20,159 nucleotides of DNA from Actinomycetota bacterium (GCA_009704445.1 WLED01000007.1:1-20159), one strand, 5' to 3'. Shown: positions 1-8,116, numbered from the stretch's first letter. Notes: a model not told the origin generated them from the letters alone. Translations and numbers: made by a program.

Positions 1-2
1 CC

Positions 3-965
3 ACAATAGTTTTGATGTTAAGCAGCTGTGCTGTCGTTGAAAAGGTAATGCCGGAAAAAGCGGAAACAAATGTTCTTAGTGGGAGAGAGGGCATCAACGG
101 GCCTGTGCTTGCCGTAAAAATCGACGATACAAATCCGGCTCATCCACAGATAGGAATAGAAGATGCCGATGTTGTGTACATCGAGCAAGTTGAAAGTGGT
201 TTGACACGACTGATGGCGATTTTCTCTTCACGAATTCCCGAAAGAGTGGGTCCAGTAAGAAGTGCTCGTATCTCTGACATCGATATTTTGAGCCAATATG
301 GAAATGTTGCCTTTGCCTATAGCGGTGCACAATCGAAATTGCTTCCGGTTATCAGTCAAGCAAATCTTCTTGATTTGGGCGCTCAACGACAGAGTCCAAC
401 AATCTATACAACCGATCCATTGCGAAATCAACCGTATGCAATGGTTCTACGAGCCGATCTTCTCATGGCCAGAATTGTTGAAAAGCAATATGAGATAGAC
501 AGTGCCCGTAGTGTTGGTTTTGTTTTTGGGGATGAACCCCAAGAGGGTCAGCCAACTACTGATGTTGTCATTGATTGGCCATCTGCAACGTATAAAGCAG
601 AATGGTCTGAATCTGAGCAACGCTGGTTTTTATATCACAATGGGCGGATCAATAGCGCCGAATCCGGAATTATTTTAGGGCCTACAACACTTGTGATTCA
701 GTTGGTTTCTATAACACCTTCAGAGTACGGAGATAAATTTGGGGGAGTAACTCCATTTTCCGAAACTGTTGGTGAAGGTAAGGCTTATGTACTGCGTAAT
801 GGCAAACGATTTGCAGGTACATGGGCTAGAAGCGATGCTTATTCTGGAACGGTTTTTTCCCTTTTAAATGGTGAAGAAATTAAGTTCGCCCCAGGCCAGG
901 TTTGGGTAGCTTTGACAGATCGCGAGCCTAAATTCACCTCGCCAGCCACTTCGAAGACAAAGTAG
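3..965 (+). CDS. DUF3048 (YerB-like) lipoprotein, 5' end cut off by the window edge
   Basis: The reading frame is open to the left edge, so the true start lies outside the window. The first visible residues end in LSSC (Cys codon at 27-29), a lipobox preceded by hydrophobic residues. This is therefore the tail of a lipoprotein signal peptide, and the in-frame TTG/ATG at 12-17 are probably not the start. The mature protein carries the DUF3048 N-terminal domain, with a GPVRSAR stretch encoded near 250-270 followed by a short helix and AYSGAQ. A second, C-terminal DUF3048 domain ends in GQVWVAL, encoded near 895-913. The family includes Bacillus YerB; its biochemical function is not established. 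The protein is probably anchored to the outer face of the cytoplasmic membrane. pdxS follows 40 bp downstream on the same strand, but no functional link is evident. Family assignment is confident; role unknown. Confidence 0.85.
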   Translation, partial: TIVLMLSSCAVVEKVMPEKAETNVLSGREGINGPVLAVKIDDTNPAHPQIGIEDADVVYIEQVESGLTRLMAIFSSRIPERVGPVRSARISDIDILSQYGNVAFAYSGAQSKLLPVISQANLLDLGAQRQSPTIYTTDPLRNQPYAMVLRADLLMARIVEKQYEIDSARSVGFVFGDEPQEGQPTTDVVIDWPSATYKAEWSESEQRWFLYHNGRINSAESGIILGPTTLVIQLVSITPSEYGDKFGGVTPFSETVGEGKAYVLRNGKRFAGTWARSDAYSGTVFSLLNGEEIKFAPGQVWVALTDREPKFTSPATSKTK

Positions 966-975
966 TATGTGCTCC

Positions 976-981
976 TAATCT
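976..981 (+). promoter_or_regulatory. Weak candidate -10 element (TAATCT) before pdxS
   Basis: TAATCT fits the actinobacterial TAnnnT pattern. Transcription would start near 988, leaving a leader of about 18 nt that contains the CGGAG ribosome-binding site (993-997) of pdxS. No convincing -35 is visible at the expected distance. The 40-bp gap after the lipoprotein gene makes a separate promoter plausible but unproven. Confidence 0.3.
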
Positions 982-1005
982 TTTGATGAAATCGGAGTAT
1001 CTGCA

Positions 1006-1893
1006 ATGGCTGAAGTAACTGGTACCGGACGCGTTAAGCGCGGTATGGCTGAAATGCTTAAGGGCGGCGTCATTATGGACGTCGTTAATGCTGAGCAAGC
1101 CAAAATTGCAGAAGATGCCGGAGCAGTCGCGGTTATGGCCCTAGAGCGTGTACCCGCAGATATTCGCGCGCAAGGTGGAGTAGCGCGCATGTCAGATCCT
1201 GACATGATTGAAAAAATTCAAGCCAGCGTTTCGATTCCTGTAATGGCAAAGGCACGCATAGGTCACTTTGTTGAAGCGCAGGTTTTGCAGTCTCTTGACG
1301 TTGATTACATCGATGAATCAGAGGTCCTCACACCTTCAGATTATGAAAATCATATTGATAAATGGAATTTCACAGTTCCCTTTGTATGTGGTGCAACAAA
1401 TCTCGGAGAGGCCCTACGCCGTATTAACGAAGGCGCAGCAATGATTCGCTCTAAGGGTGAAGCAGGAACAGGCGATGTTTCAAACGCAATGATGCACATG
1501 AGAAAAATCGGCGGAGAGATCAGACGGTTATCATCACTTCGCGAAGATGAGTTATACGTTGCCGCGAAGGAGTTACAGGCACCATACGCGCTGGTCAAAG
1601 AAGTTGCAGAGACAGGAAAACTACCTGTTGTTCTTTTCACGGCTGGAGGAATTGCTACACCAGCTGATGCTGCGTTAATGATGGCAATGGGAGCAGATGG
1701 AGTTTTTATTGGCTCTGGAATTTTCAAATCTGGCAATCCAGCACAAAGAGCAGCAGCATGTGTGAAGGCGACAACATTTTGGGATGACCCAAAAGTTGTT
1801 GCAGATGCTTCCCGTGGATTAGGTGAGGCCATGGTTGGAATTAACGTTGCCGATCTGCCTGCACCACATCGTCTTTCAGAGCGTGGTTGGTAG
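1006..1893 (+). CDS. pdxS: Pyridoxal 5'-phosphate synthase, lyase subunit PdxS
   Basis: PdxS is the (beta/alpha)8-barrel subunit of the ribose-5-phosphate-dependent PLP synthase. It condenses ribose 5-phosphate, glyceraldehyde 3-phosphate and ammonia (delivered by PdxT) into PLP, and in known members forms a dodecamer capped by PdxT. The 295-residue length is typical. Asp25 (GVIMD), Lys82 (VMAKARIGH) and Lys150 (RSKGEAGTGD) match the catalytic Asp and the two Schiff-base lysines known from Bacillus PdxS. The phosphate-binding stretches GEAGTG (151-156) and, near the C-terminus, MGADGVFIGSG are intact. The ATG at 1006 has CGGAG eight bases upstream, and the protein starts as relatives do. pdxT follows after 11 bp, so the two subunits are probably co-transcribed. 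This pathway replaces the DXP-dependent PdxA/PdxJ route and is the usual one in actinobacteria. Confidence 0.98.
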   Translation: MAEVTGTGRVKRGMAEMLKGGVIMDVVNAEQAKIAEDAGAVAVMALERVPADIRAQGGVARMSDPDMIEKIQASVSIPVMAKARIGHFVEAQVLQSLDVDYIDESEVLTPSDYENHIDKWNFTVPFVCGATNLGEALRRINEGAAMIRSKGEAGTGDVSNAMMHMRKIGGEIRRLSSLREDELYVAAKELQAPYALVKEVAETGKLPVVLFTAGGIATPADAALMMAMGADGVFIGSGIFKSGNPAQRAAACVKATTFWDDPKVVADASRGLGEAMVGINVADLPAPHRLSERGW

Positions 1894-1904
1894 CTAACTT
1901 CGTA

Positions 1905-2501
1905 ATGAAAGTTGGTGTCCTGGCTTTACAGGGAGATTTTCGTGAGCACATTAACTCTCTCATTGCATGTGGTGTTGATGTAGTACCCGTAAGGCGAATC
2001 CAAGAATTAAACGGTGTTGATGCTTTAGTGATACCAGGTGGTGAATCAACAACGATTGCACATTTAGCCCAAACTTTTGAGATTTTTGATGAAATTAGAA
2101 ACCGCATCGCCTCGGGCATGCCGGCATATGGCTCGTGTGCTGGAATGATTTTGTTGGCAGATCACATTCTTGATGCGGCCAAGGATCAAAAAACTTTCGG
2201 CGGTTTAGACATCGTTGTTCGTAGAAATGCTTTTGGTAGACAGGTTGATTCATTTGAAGAAGATCTTGAATTCAAAGATGGATTTCCAGGACTTCTAAAG
2301 GCCGTATTTATTCGTGCCCCTTGGGTAGAAAAAGTCGGTGAAGGCATCGAGGTACTAGCAACGGTGAAATCTCATCCAGTTGCCGTTCGGTCAAAAACTT
2401 TGTTTGCCACATCTTTTCACCCTGAACTAACTGGCGATCATAGAATCCATCAGTATTTTGTTGATCAGGTGGCACGCCCAGCGCTTAAAAAGGTACAGTA
2501 A
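1905..2501 (+). CDS. pdxT: Pyridoxal 5'-phosphate synthase, glutaminase subunit PdxT
   Basis: PdxT is a class I glutamine amidotransferase that hydrolyses glutamine and channels ammonia to PdxS. The 198-residue product shows the expected triad: Cys78 in the nucleophile elbow GSCAGM, and His172 with Glu174 in FHPE. The oxyanion-hole loop PGGESTT (44-50) is also present. I chose the ATG at 1905 because the protein then begins MKVGVLALQGDF, as in the family. An in-frame TTG at 1887 would add six residues and overlap the end of pdxS. No good Shine-Dalgarno sequence precedes 1905, and only 11 bp separate it from pdxS, so translation is probably coupled to that of pdxS. Confidence 0.97.
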   Translation: MKVGVLALQGDFREHINSLIACGVDVVPVRRIQELNGVDALVIPGGESTTIAHLAQTFEIFDEIRNRIASGMPAYGSCAGMILLADHILDAAKDQKTFGGLDIVVRRNAFGRQVDSFEEDLEFKDGFPGLLKAVFIRAPWVEKVGEGIEVLATVKSHPVAVRSKTLFATSFHPELTGDHRIHQYFVDQVARPALKKVQ

Positions 2502-2536
2502 GCACATATTCGCAATGGTTAGATTGAGGTGCACAA

Positions 2537-3289
2537 ATGTCAGGCCATTCCAAATGGGCGACAACCAAGCATAAGAAAGCGATCATCGATAGTCGACGAG
2601 CCAAGGTTTTTGCTAAGCAAATCCGTGCAATTGAAGTCGCCGCTAGAAATGGTGGCGCTGATATGGATGGCAATCCCACTCTTTTTGATGCAGTTGCAAA
2701 GGCAAAGAAATCCTCTATGCCGGCCGACAACATTGAACGCGCCATCAAACGTGGCGCTGGTTTAGAGGCTGGGGCAAAAGACTGGATCACAATTATGTAC
2801 GAAGGCTATGGGCCAAATGGCGTCGCAATTATGATCGAGTGTTTGTCTGACAATAGAAACCGTTCTGCCTCCGAAGTTAAGGTTGCGGTAACGCGCAATG
2901 GCGGATCGATGGCAGATCTTGGTTCTGTTTCTTATCTCTTTAATCGAAAAGGCGTCATCATCGTAAAAAAGGATGGGACGTTATCTGAAGATTCAATTTT
3001 AGAAGCGGTCCTTGATGCGGGCGCCGAAGAAGTTAATGATCTTGGCGAAGCGTTCGAGATTGTCAGTGAACCCGTCGATCTTGTTCCAGTTCGTGAGGCG
3101 CTGCAGACGGCAGGGATTGATTATGAATCTGCAGACTCTTCCTTCCTTCCTTCGATGAGTATTCCACTTGATGCCGAAGGCGCAGCTAAGGTATTTGAAC
3201 TCATTGATGCAATCGAAGAGCTAGATGATGTGCAGAATGTCTACAGTAACTTCGATGTTTCTGATGAGGTTATGGCGAGCCTCGGATAA
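2537..3289 (+). CDS. yebC: YebC/PmpR family protein
   Basis: This is a 250-residue YebC (TACO1-like) protein that begins with the hallmark MSGHSKW and continues with a basic N-terminal helical domain (about residues 1-75). Two mixed alpha/beta domains follow, including MYEGYGPNGVAIMIE (about 87-101) and NRNRSASEVK (about 106-115). Members were first described as DNA-binding transcriptional regulators. More recent work on the family links it to the ribosome and relief of stalling at proline-rich stretches, so 'transcriptional regulator' should be read with care. GAGGTG at 2526-2531 lies just upstream of the ATG. The gene sits 35 bp after pdxT and 62 bp before ruvC; yebC next to ruvCAB is a very common bacterial arrangement. 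Confidence 0.95.
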   Translation: MSGHSKWATTKHKKAIIDSRRAKVFAKQIRAIEVAARNGGADMDGNPTLFDAVAKAKKSSMPADNIERAIKRGAGLEAGAKDWITIMYEGYGPNGVAIMIECLSDNRNRSASEVKVAVTRNGGSMADLGSVSYLFNRKGVIIVKKDGTLSEDSILEAVLDAGAEEVNDLGEAFEIVSEPVDLVPVREALQTAGIDYESADSSFLPSMSIPLDAEGAAKVFELIDAIEELDDVQNVYSNFDVSDEVMASLG

Positions 3290-3307
3290 GGATTTTCTTT
3301 AAAACCT

Positions 3308-3313
3308 TAGGCT
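3308..3313 (+). promoter_or_regulatory. Candidate -10 element (TAGGCT) upstream of ruvC
   Basis: The 62-bp gap between yebC and ruvC (3290-3351) is one of the longest same-strand spacers in the window. TAGGCT here is identical to the hexamer placed before the DUF948 gene at 15517. Initiation near 3320 would give a leader of about 30 nt with the GGGGGT motif (3342-3347) as ribosome-binding site. No recognisable -35 element is seen, so the call is tentative. Confidence 0.35.
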
Positions 3314-3351
3314 TAGACCTTTAAGTCACTAAAGAATGCGTGGGGGTCACA

Positions 3352-3891
3352 GTGAGAGTTTTGGGAGTTGACCCCGGCCTTACTCGATGTGGAGTAGGAA
3401 TTGTTGAAGGTGGAATTGGTACCGCACTGTCTCTTGTTGAAGTCGGAGTCATTGTTACTGGCACGGAGTTAGCTTTAGAGCATCGCTTGCTCGAATTAGA
3501 TCGAGAACTTTCGCAGTGGGTCAATCTTTGGCAACCAGATGTGATTGCAGTGGAAAGAGTTTTTTCTCAACACAACGTAAGAACAGTTATGGGTACAGGA
3601 CAAGCAGCAGGAATCGCATTTTTGATTGCAGCTAAAGCTGGAATTCCAGTAATGATGCACACGCCATCTGAAGTAAAGGCCGCCGTAACTGGCAATGGTC
3701 GAGCCAATAAAGTTCAGGTAGCAACAATGGTTCAAAAACTACTCAAGCTAGAAAGTATTCCTAAACCGGTAGATGCAACCGATGCTCTTGCCTTGGCAAT
3801 TTGTAATATTTGGCGGGGTGGAGGCAATGACAAAGTAGCTCGAGCATTGGCCGCAGAAAAAACAAGACTTAAGAAACTACACGCAAGATGA
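3352..3891 (+). CDS. ruvC: Crossover junction endodeoxyribonuclease RuvC
   Basis: RuvC is the dimeric Holliday-junction resolvase that cuts symmetrically after RuvAB branch migration. The RNase H-like fold shows the four acidic metal-binding residues: Asp7 (GVDPG), Glu68 (AVERVF), and Asp141 and Asp144 (VDATDALA). I chose the GTG at 3352: it gives the standard N-terminus MRVLGVDPGL, a normal length of 179 residues, and a G-rich ribosome-binding site (GGGGGT, 3342-3347) at correct spacing. An upstream in-frame GTG at 3340 would add four residues and place that motif inside the gene. The stop overlaps the ruvA start in ATGA, consistent with one ruvCAB operon. Confidence 0.96.
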   Translation: MRVLGVDPGLTRCGVGIVEGGIGTALSLVEVGVIVTGTELALEHRLLELDRELSQWVNLWQPDVIAVERVFSQHNVRTVMGTGQAAGIAFLIAAKAGIPVMMHTPSEVKAAVTGNGRANKVQVATMVQKLLKLESIPKPVDATDALALAICNIWRGGGNDKVARALAAEKTRLKKLHAR

Positions 3892-4502
3892 TCTCGTTAT
3901 TGACGGGGACCATCCGATCACTTACTAGTGATAGAGCAGTAGTAGAAGTTGGTGGAGTTGGGTTGAGTCTCGTTGTAACACCATCGATGTCAGCTCAAAT
4001 TACCCTCGGTTCTCAGCAACAGTTTTTTACCTCACTGGTTGTCAGGGAAGACTCACTCACCTTGTACGGCTTTCTTAGCGATGAAGCTAGGAGTCTTTTT
4101 GAGCTTGTACAGACGGTTTCTGGGATTGGGCCAAAAGTTGCGATGTCAATCGTGGGTGCGATGTCACCTGAAGATTTAGCTAGAGCTATCTCGCAGGAAG
4201 AGATTTCAGTTATTGAAAAAGTTCCAGGAATTGGTCGCAAGGGTGCACAGAGATTAATTCTCGAACTCAAAGGAAAGCTAAGTGATTTGTCGAATAATAA
4301 AACCTACAGAGCACATCAGCCGGCTTGGCGTGAAAAGCTTGTCAGTGGACTTACATCCCTTGGCTTTTCTCCAAAGGAGGCAGACGGTGCAATAACAGAG
4401 GTTGTTGCAAATCTTTCAGCAGAGGGCGTTGATGCTTCGACAGTTGATTTGAGCGAGCTTCTAAAGATGGCTTTAGCAAGCGGAAAGAGTTCTCGTGGCT
4501 GA
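3888..4502 (+). CDS. ruvA: Holliday junction branch migration protein RuvA
   Basis: RuvA is the tetrameric Holliday-junction-binding subunit that recruits and activates the RuvB motor. The 204-residue protein has an N-terminal OB-fold (about 1-62) and a middle domain with two helix-hairpin-helix motifs: SGIGPKVAMSIVG (78-90) and VPGIGRKGAQRLI (112-124). A small C-terminal domain III (about 150-200) contacts RuvB. The start ATG overlaps the ruvC stop (ATGA), and the end overlaps ruvB by 8 nt. Translation of all three ruv genes is therefore probably coupled. Length and domains are normal. Confidence 0.96.
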   Translation: MISLLTGTIRSLTSDRAVVEVGGVGLSLVVTPSMSAQITLGSQQQFFTSLVVREDSLTLYGFLSDEARSLFELVQTVSGIGPKVAMSIVGAMSPEDLARAISQEEISVIEKVPGIGRKGAQRLILELKGKLSDLSNNKTYRAHQPAWREKLVSGLTSLGFSPKEADGAITEVVANLSAEGVDASTVDLSELLKMALASGKSSRG

Positions 4503-5535
4503 AGATCGTTTGGTGGCATCTAATTTAAAGAAGGAAGAGTCAGCTTTAGAAAATGCCTTGCGTCCGAAAACACTCAATGACTTCATCGGGCAGAAAAGAG
4601 TGCGAGATCAGATAGATGTTTTGCTGACTGCTGCTAGACATCGGAATTCACCAGCCGATCACATACTTCTTTCTGGTCCACCAGGTTTAGGAAAAACAAC
4701 TCTCGCTCTCATTCTTGCAAGTGAAATGGCAACTCCTATTCGCTTAACTAGCGGACCTGCGATTACTCATGCAGGTGATTTGGCGGCGATTCTTTCTTCA
4801 CTTGTCGAAGGAGAAATCCTGTTTATTGATGAAATCCATCGCTTACCGCGACCTGCCGAGGAGCTTCTTTACCTTGCCATGGAAGATTTTCGAGTGGATG
4901 TCATCGTCGGAAAAGGGCCAGGGGCAACAGCGATTCCTCTGCAGTTACCTCATTTCACGTTAGTGGGTGCCACTACACGAGCGGGTCTATTGCCAAGTCC
5001 ATTACGCGATCGTTTTGGATTTACCGCTTATCTAGATTTTTACGAAGATAGTGACATCGCTCAGGTGGTTACAAGGAGCGCGGAACTTTTGAAAATTCAC
5101 ATTGATAAAGATGCCGTGAATGAAGTGGCAGGCAGATCTCGCGGTACGCCTCGTATTGCAAACCGTTTACTACGGCGAGTCCGCGATTTCGCGCAAGTAA
5201 AGGGAACAAAGAAAATATCGTTAATAGATTCTCAGGCCGCTTTAGAAATGTATGAAGTTGATGAACTGGGCCTTGATCGTCTCGATCGCGCAGTTTTAAC
5301 CGCGCTAATCGAACGGTTTAATGGTGGACCGGTGGGGCTTTCAACTCTGGCTATAGCCGTTGGCGAGGAGATCGAAACTGTTGAGTCTGTTGCTGAGCCT
5401 TTTTTGGTAAGAAATGGATTTATGGCTAGAACACCGCGTGGACGCGTGGCAACTTCTCAGGGATGGCTGCACATTGGGCGAACTCCGCCTGCGGAAATTT
5501 CTACCATTTTCGACTTACCCGCCTCTGACGCCTAG
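4495..5535 (+). CDS. ruvB: Holliday junction branch migration ATPase RuvB
   Basis: RuvB is the AAA+ hexameric motor that drives branch migration with RuvA. The 346-residue protein shows Walker A GPPGLGKTT (61-69), Walker B DEIH (112-115), sensor 1 GATTRAG (158-164) and the arginine-finger segment SPLRDRFG (168-175). A C-terminal winged-helix domain follows, ending with the typical RGRVAT. The GTG start at 4495 lies inside ruvA (8-nt overlap) with a GGAAAGAG ribosome-binding sequence (4481-4488) in front. In most actinobacteria yajC sits between ruvB and secD; here only 11 bp separate them. Confidence 0.97.
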   Translation: MAEDRLVASNLKKEESALENALRPKTLNDFIGQKRVRDQIDVLLTAARHRNSPADHILLSGPPGLGKTTLALILASEMATPIRLTSGPAITHAGDLAAILSSLVEGEILFIDEIHRLPRPAEELLYLAMEDFRVDVIVGKGPGATAIPLQLPHFTLVGATTRAGLLPSPLRDRFGFTAYLDFYEDSDIAQVVTRSAELLKIHIDKDAVNEVAGRSRGTPRIANRLLRRVRDFAQVKGTKKISLIDSQAALEMYEVDELGLDRLDRAVLTALIERFNGGPVGLSTLAIAVGEEIETVESVAEPFLVRNGFMARTPRGRVATSQGWLHIGRTPPAEISTIFDLPASDA

Positions 5536-5538
5536 ACT
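5509..5538 (+). promoter_or_regulatory. Candidate promoter for secD-secF, possibly leaderless
   Basis: TTCGAC (5509-5514) and TAGACT (5533-5538) are separated by 18 bp and resemble an actinobacterial sigma-A -35/-10 pair. The -10 overlaps the ruvB stop codon. The secD ATG at 5547 lies 8 nt after the hexamer and has no Shine-Dalgarno sequence. A transcript starting at or next to the ATG is therefore plausible. This is sequence-pattern inference only. Confidence 0.45.
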
Positions 5539-5546
5539 CTGCGCTT

Positions 5547-7058
5547 ATGTCTACTATAAACAAACCGATCAAGACGACCAGTCGACCAGTTAGAACCTTA
5601 GCTATTTTGGCGCTGGGTTTAGTAGCGATGACGGGTCTTGTCTTCATTCAAGGTGCAACTTCGGTCAAATTAGGGCTAGATCTTCGAGGAGGAACTTCTG
5701 TAACTCTACAACCTCGTATCGCACCCGGTGAAGAAGGCACAATTACAAATGAAGCGATTGATCAAGCCGTGGCAATCATTCGTCAACGCGTTAATTCACT
5801 CGGTGTTGCTGAATCTGAAGTTGCTGCACAAGGCACAGGCACTAGTCGTCAGATTGTTATTTCAGTACCGGGGGATACCGGCCGAAGAGTTGTTGATTTA
5901 GTAGGACAGACCGCAGAACTTCGTTTTCGCCAAGTACTTGCCACAGGCGCTGGCGCATCTTCAGTTGTTGATCCAACAGCAACTCCAGTCGCAGGGGTTA
6001 CACCAGAATTAAATGCACAGTTTGCAGCCTTTGATTGCACGTTGCCGGAAAATCGTCAAGGAACTGGAACGGATCTTCCTTCTCAAACAATCGTTGCGTG
6101 TGATCGCGCTGGCTTAACGAAATACATCCTTGGACCAGCAGAAGTTTTAGGTCGTCAAATTTCAGAAGCTTCAGCTGGTTTGGACACACAATCTGGAAGC
6201 GCTTGGTTTGTAAGCTTGACGTTTAACAGTGAGGGTACTTCTGCCTTTGCTGCTGTTACTTCTCGGGTTACATCACTGCCAGAACCAAACAATCAGCTAG
6301 CTATTGTTCTTGATGGATTAGTTGTGTCGGCCCCACGCATCAATGAGGCGATTCCATCTGGAACTGCTCAAATCACTGGAAGTTTTACTCAACTAGAAGC
6401 AAAAGACTTAGCAAATGTTCTCAAGTACGGAGCGCTACCCCTTGCATTTGATCGCGGAGAAGTTCAGCAGGTTTCTCCAACACTTGGAGCTGATCAACTC
6501 GACGCAGGATTAATTGCCGGTGCACTCGGCCTAGCGCTAGTAGTTATTTTTACTCTGGCTTATTACAGAGTGTTGGGCTTTGTCACCGTTGGTTCATTAG
6601 CCATTGCAGGCTTAATGCTGTATCTCCTGTTCCTTCTTCTTGGAGAATGGATTGGGTTCACATTAACTTTGGCAGGAATAGCCGGGGCAATTGTTGCTAT
6701 CGGAGTAACTGCTGACTCGTTTATTGTTTATTTTGAACGTGTTCGAGATGAGATGAGAGAAGGACGCTCCTTACGAACTGCGGTAGAAACAGGATGGATT
6801 AGAGCGCGTCGGACAATTTTGATTGCAGACTTTGTTTCTCTGATTGCGGCTGTGTTGCTCTATTTCTTTGCAGTAGGTGGTGTGCGAGGTTTTGCTTTCA
6901 CACTTGGACTTACAACAGTGATTGACTTGATCATTATCTTCGTTTTCACAAAACCAGCTCTGGTTCTTGTTTCACGACTCAAATTCTTTAATTCAGGTCA
7001 TCGTTTATCCGGCTTCTCGAGCAAGAGTCTCGGTATGCCAACTACGAAGGAGGCATAA
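5547..7058 (+). CDS. secD: Protein translocase subunit SecD
   Basis: SecD, with SecF, forms a proton-driven RND-family accessory complex of the SecYEG translocon that pulls exported proteins through on the periplasmic/outer side. The 503-residue protein has a first membrane segment (about 17-36), then LGLDLRGG (42-49). A large external P1-type domain follows, including ILGPAEVLGRQISEA (194-208). Five more membrane segments lie between about 320 and 475. The conserved fourth-segment motif GVTADSFIVYFERVRDE (386-402) carries Asp390, at the place linked to proton movement in characterised SecD proteins; this TADSF version is the actinobacterial form. The length is short relative to SecD of M. 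tuberculosis and E. coli. No yajC precedes it. secF follows after 2 bp. Confidence 0.96.
   Translation: MSTINKPIKTTSRPVRTLAILALGLVAMTGLVFIQGATSVKLGLDLRGGTSVTLQPRIAPGEEGTITNEAIDQAVAIIRQRVNSLGVAESEVAAQGTGTSRQIVISVPGDTGRRVVDLVGQTAELRFRQVLATGAGASSVVDPTATPVAGVTPELNAQFAAFDCTLPENRQGTGTDLPSQTIVACDRAGLTKYILGPAEVLGRQISEASAGLDTQSGSAWFVSLTFNSEGTSAFAAVTSRVTSLPEPNNQLAIVLDGLVVSAPRINEAIPSGTAQITGSFTQLEAKDLANVLKYGALPLAFDRGEVQQVSPTLGADQLDAGLIAGALGLALVVIFTLAYYRVLGFVTVGSLAIAGLMLYLLFLLLGEWIGFTLTLAGIAGAIVAIGVTADSFIVYFERVRDEMREGRSLRTAVETGWIRARRTILIADFVSLIAAVLLYFFAVGGVRGFAFTLGLTTVIDLIIIFVFTKPALVLVSRLKFFNSGHRLSGFSSKSLGMPTTKEA
7047..7053 (+). promoter_or_regulatory. Strong Shine-Dalgarno sequence of secF
   Basis: AAGGAGG lies 7 nt before the secF ATG and overlaps the last codons of secD. 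It is the clearest ribosome-binding site in the window and contrasts with secD itself, which has none. This supports SD-driven internal initiation for secF on a secD-secF message. Confidence 0.8.
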
Positions 7059-7060
7059 AG

Positions 7061-8116
7061 ATGTCAAAGTTTTCAGGTCTAGGAGGCCGCCTCTATCGTG
7101 GTGAAACCTCTGTTGAGTTCATTGGCAAACGACGACGTTGGTATGCACTTTCTATTATGTTTATTTTGATTTCAATTGGCTCTCTTGCTGTGCAGGGGCT
7201 GCACCTTGGAATCGAATTTAAGGGTGGTTCATCTTTCACGGTGACCACAAACTCTCCTTCTGTCGAACAAGCTCGCTCTGCAGTTCAAGCAGCTGGGGTT
7301 GATGGCGAGTTGATCGTTCAGATTATCGGCCAGGATAAAGTAAGAGTTCAGACAGGATCTTTAGAATCTGCTGCAAATAATGCGGTTCAAGACGCTCTTG
7401 CGGCGAGTTTTTCCGTTGATGTTGCAACTATTGATACCCAGATTATTGGGCCATCGTGGGGTGAAGAGATCACGAGAAAAGCTCTCTATGGTCTTATTGG
7501 TTTCTTGATTGTCATCATGATCTACCTTGCCATGGCGCTAGAGCCAAAGATGGCAGTTGCTGCGATCATTGCAGTACTACATGACGTCTTTATTACTGTT
7601 GGAATTTACGCGCTGGTTGGTTTTGATGTAACGCCGGCTACGGTTATTGGTTTCTTAACGATTTTGGGTTACTCGCTTTACGACACAGTTGTTGTTTTTG
7701 ACAAGGTCCGTGAAAATACAAGGTCAATCACTGCGTCTTCGACTAAGACATATTCACAGGCAGTTAACCTTGCTGTAAATCAAACAATCGTTCGCTCGGC
7801 GAATACTTCAATTGTTGCAATTTTACCTGTTGCAGCGATTCTGTTTGTCGGTGCGGGCTTACTCGGTGCAGGTACCTTGAAGGATCTTTCTTTGGCATTA
7901 TTTATTGGATTGATTGTTGGAACATATTCTTCAATCTTTATTGCACCTCCGATCCTTGCATCATTGCGTGAAAGAGAACCCGCCATGCAAGCTTTAGCAA
8001 AGCGTGTAAGTGCAAGATCTGGCGCTACAACAACTTCATCAGCCACTGGTTCAGTCTCATTACCTAATTCAGTGCGTGGACCTCGTAATCAACCAAAGCG
8101 CAAGGGTCGTAAGTAG
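7061..8116 (+). CDS. secF: Protein translocase subunit SecF
   Basis: SecF is the partner of SecD in the SecDF export motor. The 351-residue protein has a cytoplasmic N-terminus, a first membrane segment (about 28-46), and GIEFKGGSSF (50-59), the SecF counterpart of the SecD LDLRGG motif. A short external domain (about 60-135) and five further membrane segments follow. The signature GFLTILGYSLYDTVVVFDKVREN in the second half of the protein is intact. The C-terminus is a basic, low-complexity cytoplasmic tail (Ser/Thr/Ala-rich, ending QPKRKGRK). rel begins 8 bp after the stop. In Streptomyces and Mycobacterium apt lies between secF and rel, but it is absent here. Confidence 0.97.
   Translation: MSKFSGLGGRLYRGETSVEFIGKRRRWYALSIMFILISIGSLAVQGLHLGIEFKGGSSFTVTTNSPSVEQARSAVQAAGVDGELIVQIIGQDKVRVQTGSLESAANNAVQDALAASFSVDVATIDTQIIGPSWGEEITRKALYGLIGFLIVIMIYLAMALEPKMAVAAIIAVLHDVFITVGIYALVGFDVTPATVIGFLTILGYSLYDTVVVFDKVRENTRSITASSTKTYSQAVNLAVNQTIVRSANTSIVAILPVAAILFVGAGLLGAGTLKDLSLALFIGLIVGTYSSIFIAPPILASLREREPAMQALAKRVSARSGATTTSSATGSVSLPNSVRGPRNQPKRKGRK

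Noticed and set aside
912..917. Perfect TTGACA resembling a -35 box before pdxS
   Set aside because: It lies inside the lipoprotein coding region (Leu-Thr-Asp codons), and no TAnnnT hexamer occurs at 16-18 bp downstream.
1350..1832. 160-codon open frame on the minus strand within pdxS
   Set aside because: It lies entirely antisense to a well-supported gene and its composition (Ser/Ala/Pro/Ile-rich) is that of a reverse-frame shadow, with no recognisable domain.
1887..1904. TTG start at 1887 for pdxT
   Set aside because: It overlaps the end of pdxS and adds six residues absent from the family; the ATG at 1905 gives the standard MKVGVLALQG start.
3340..3351. GTG start at 3340 for ruvC
   Set aside because: The GTG at 3352 gives the family N-terminus and leaves the G-rich ribosome-binding sequence upstream of the start.
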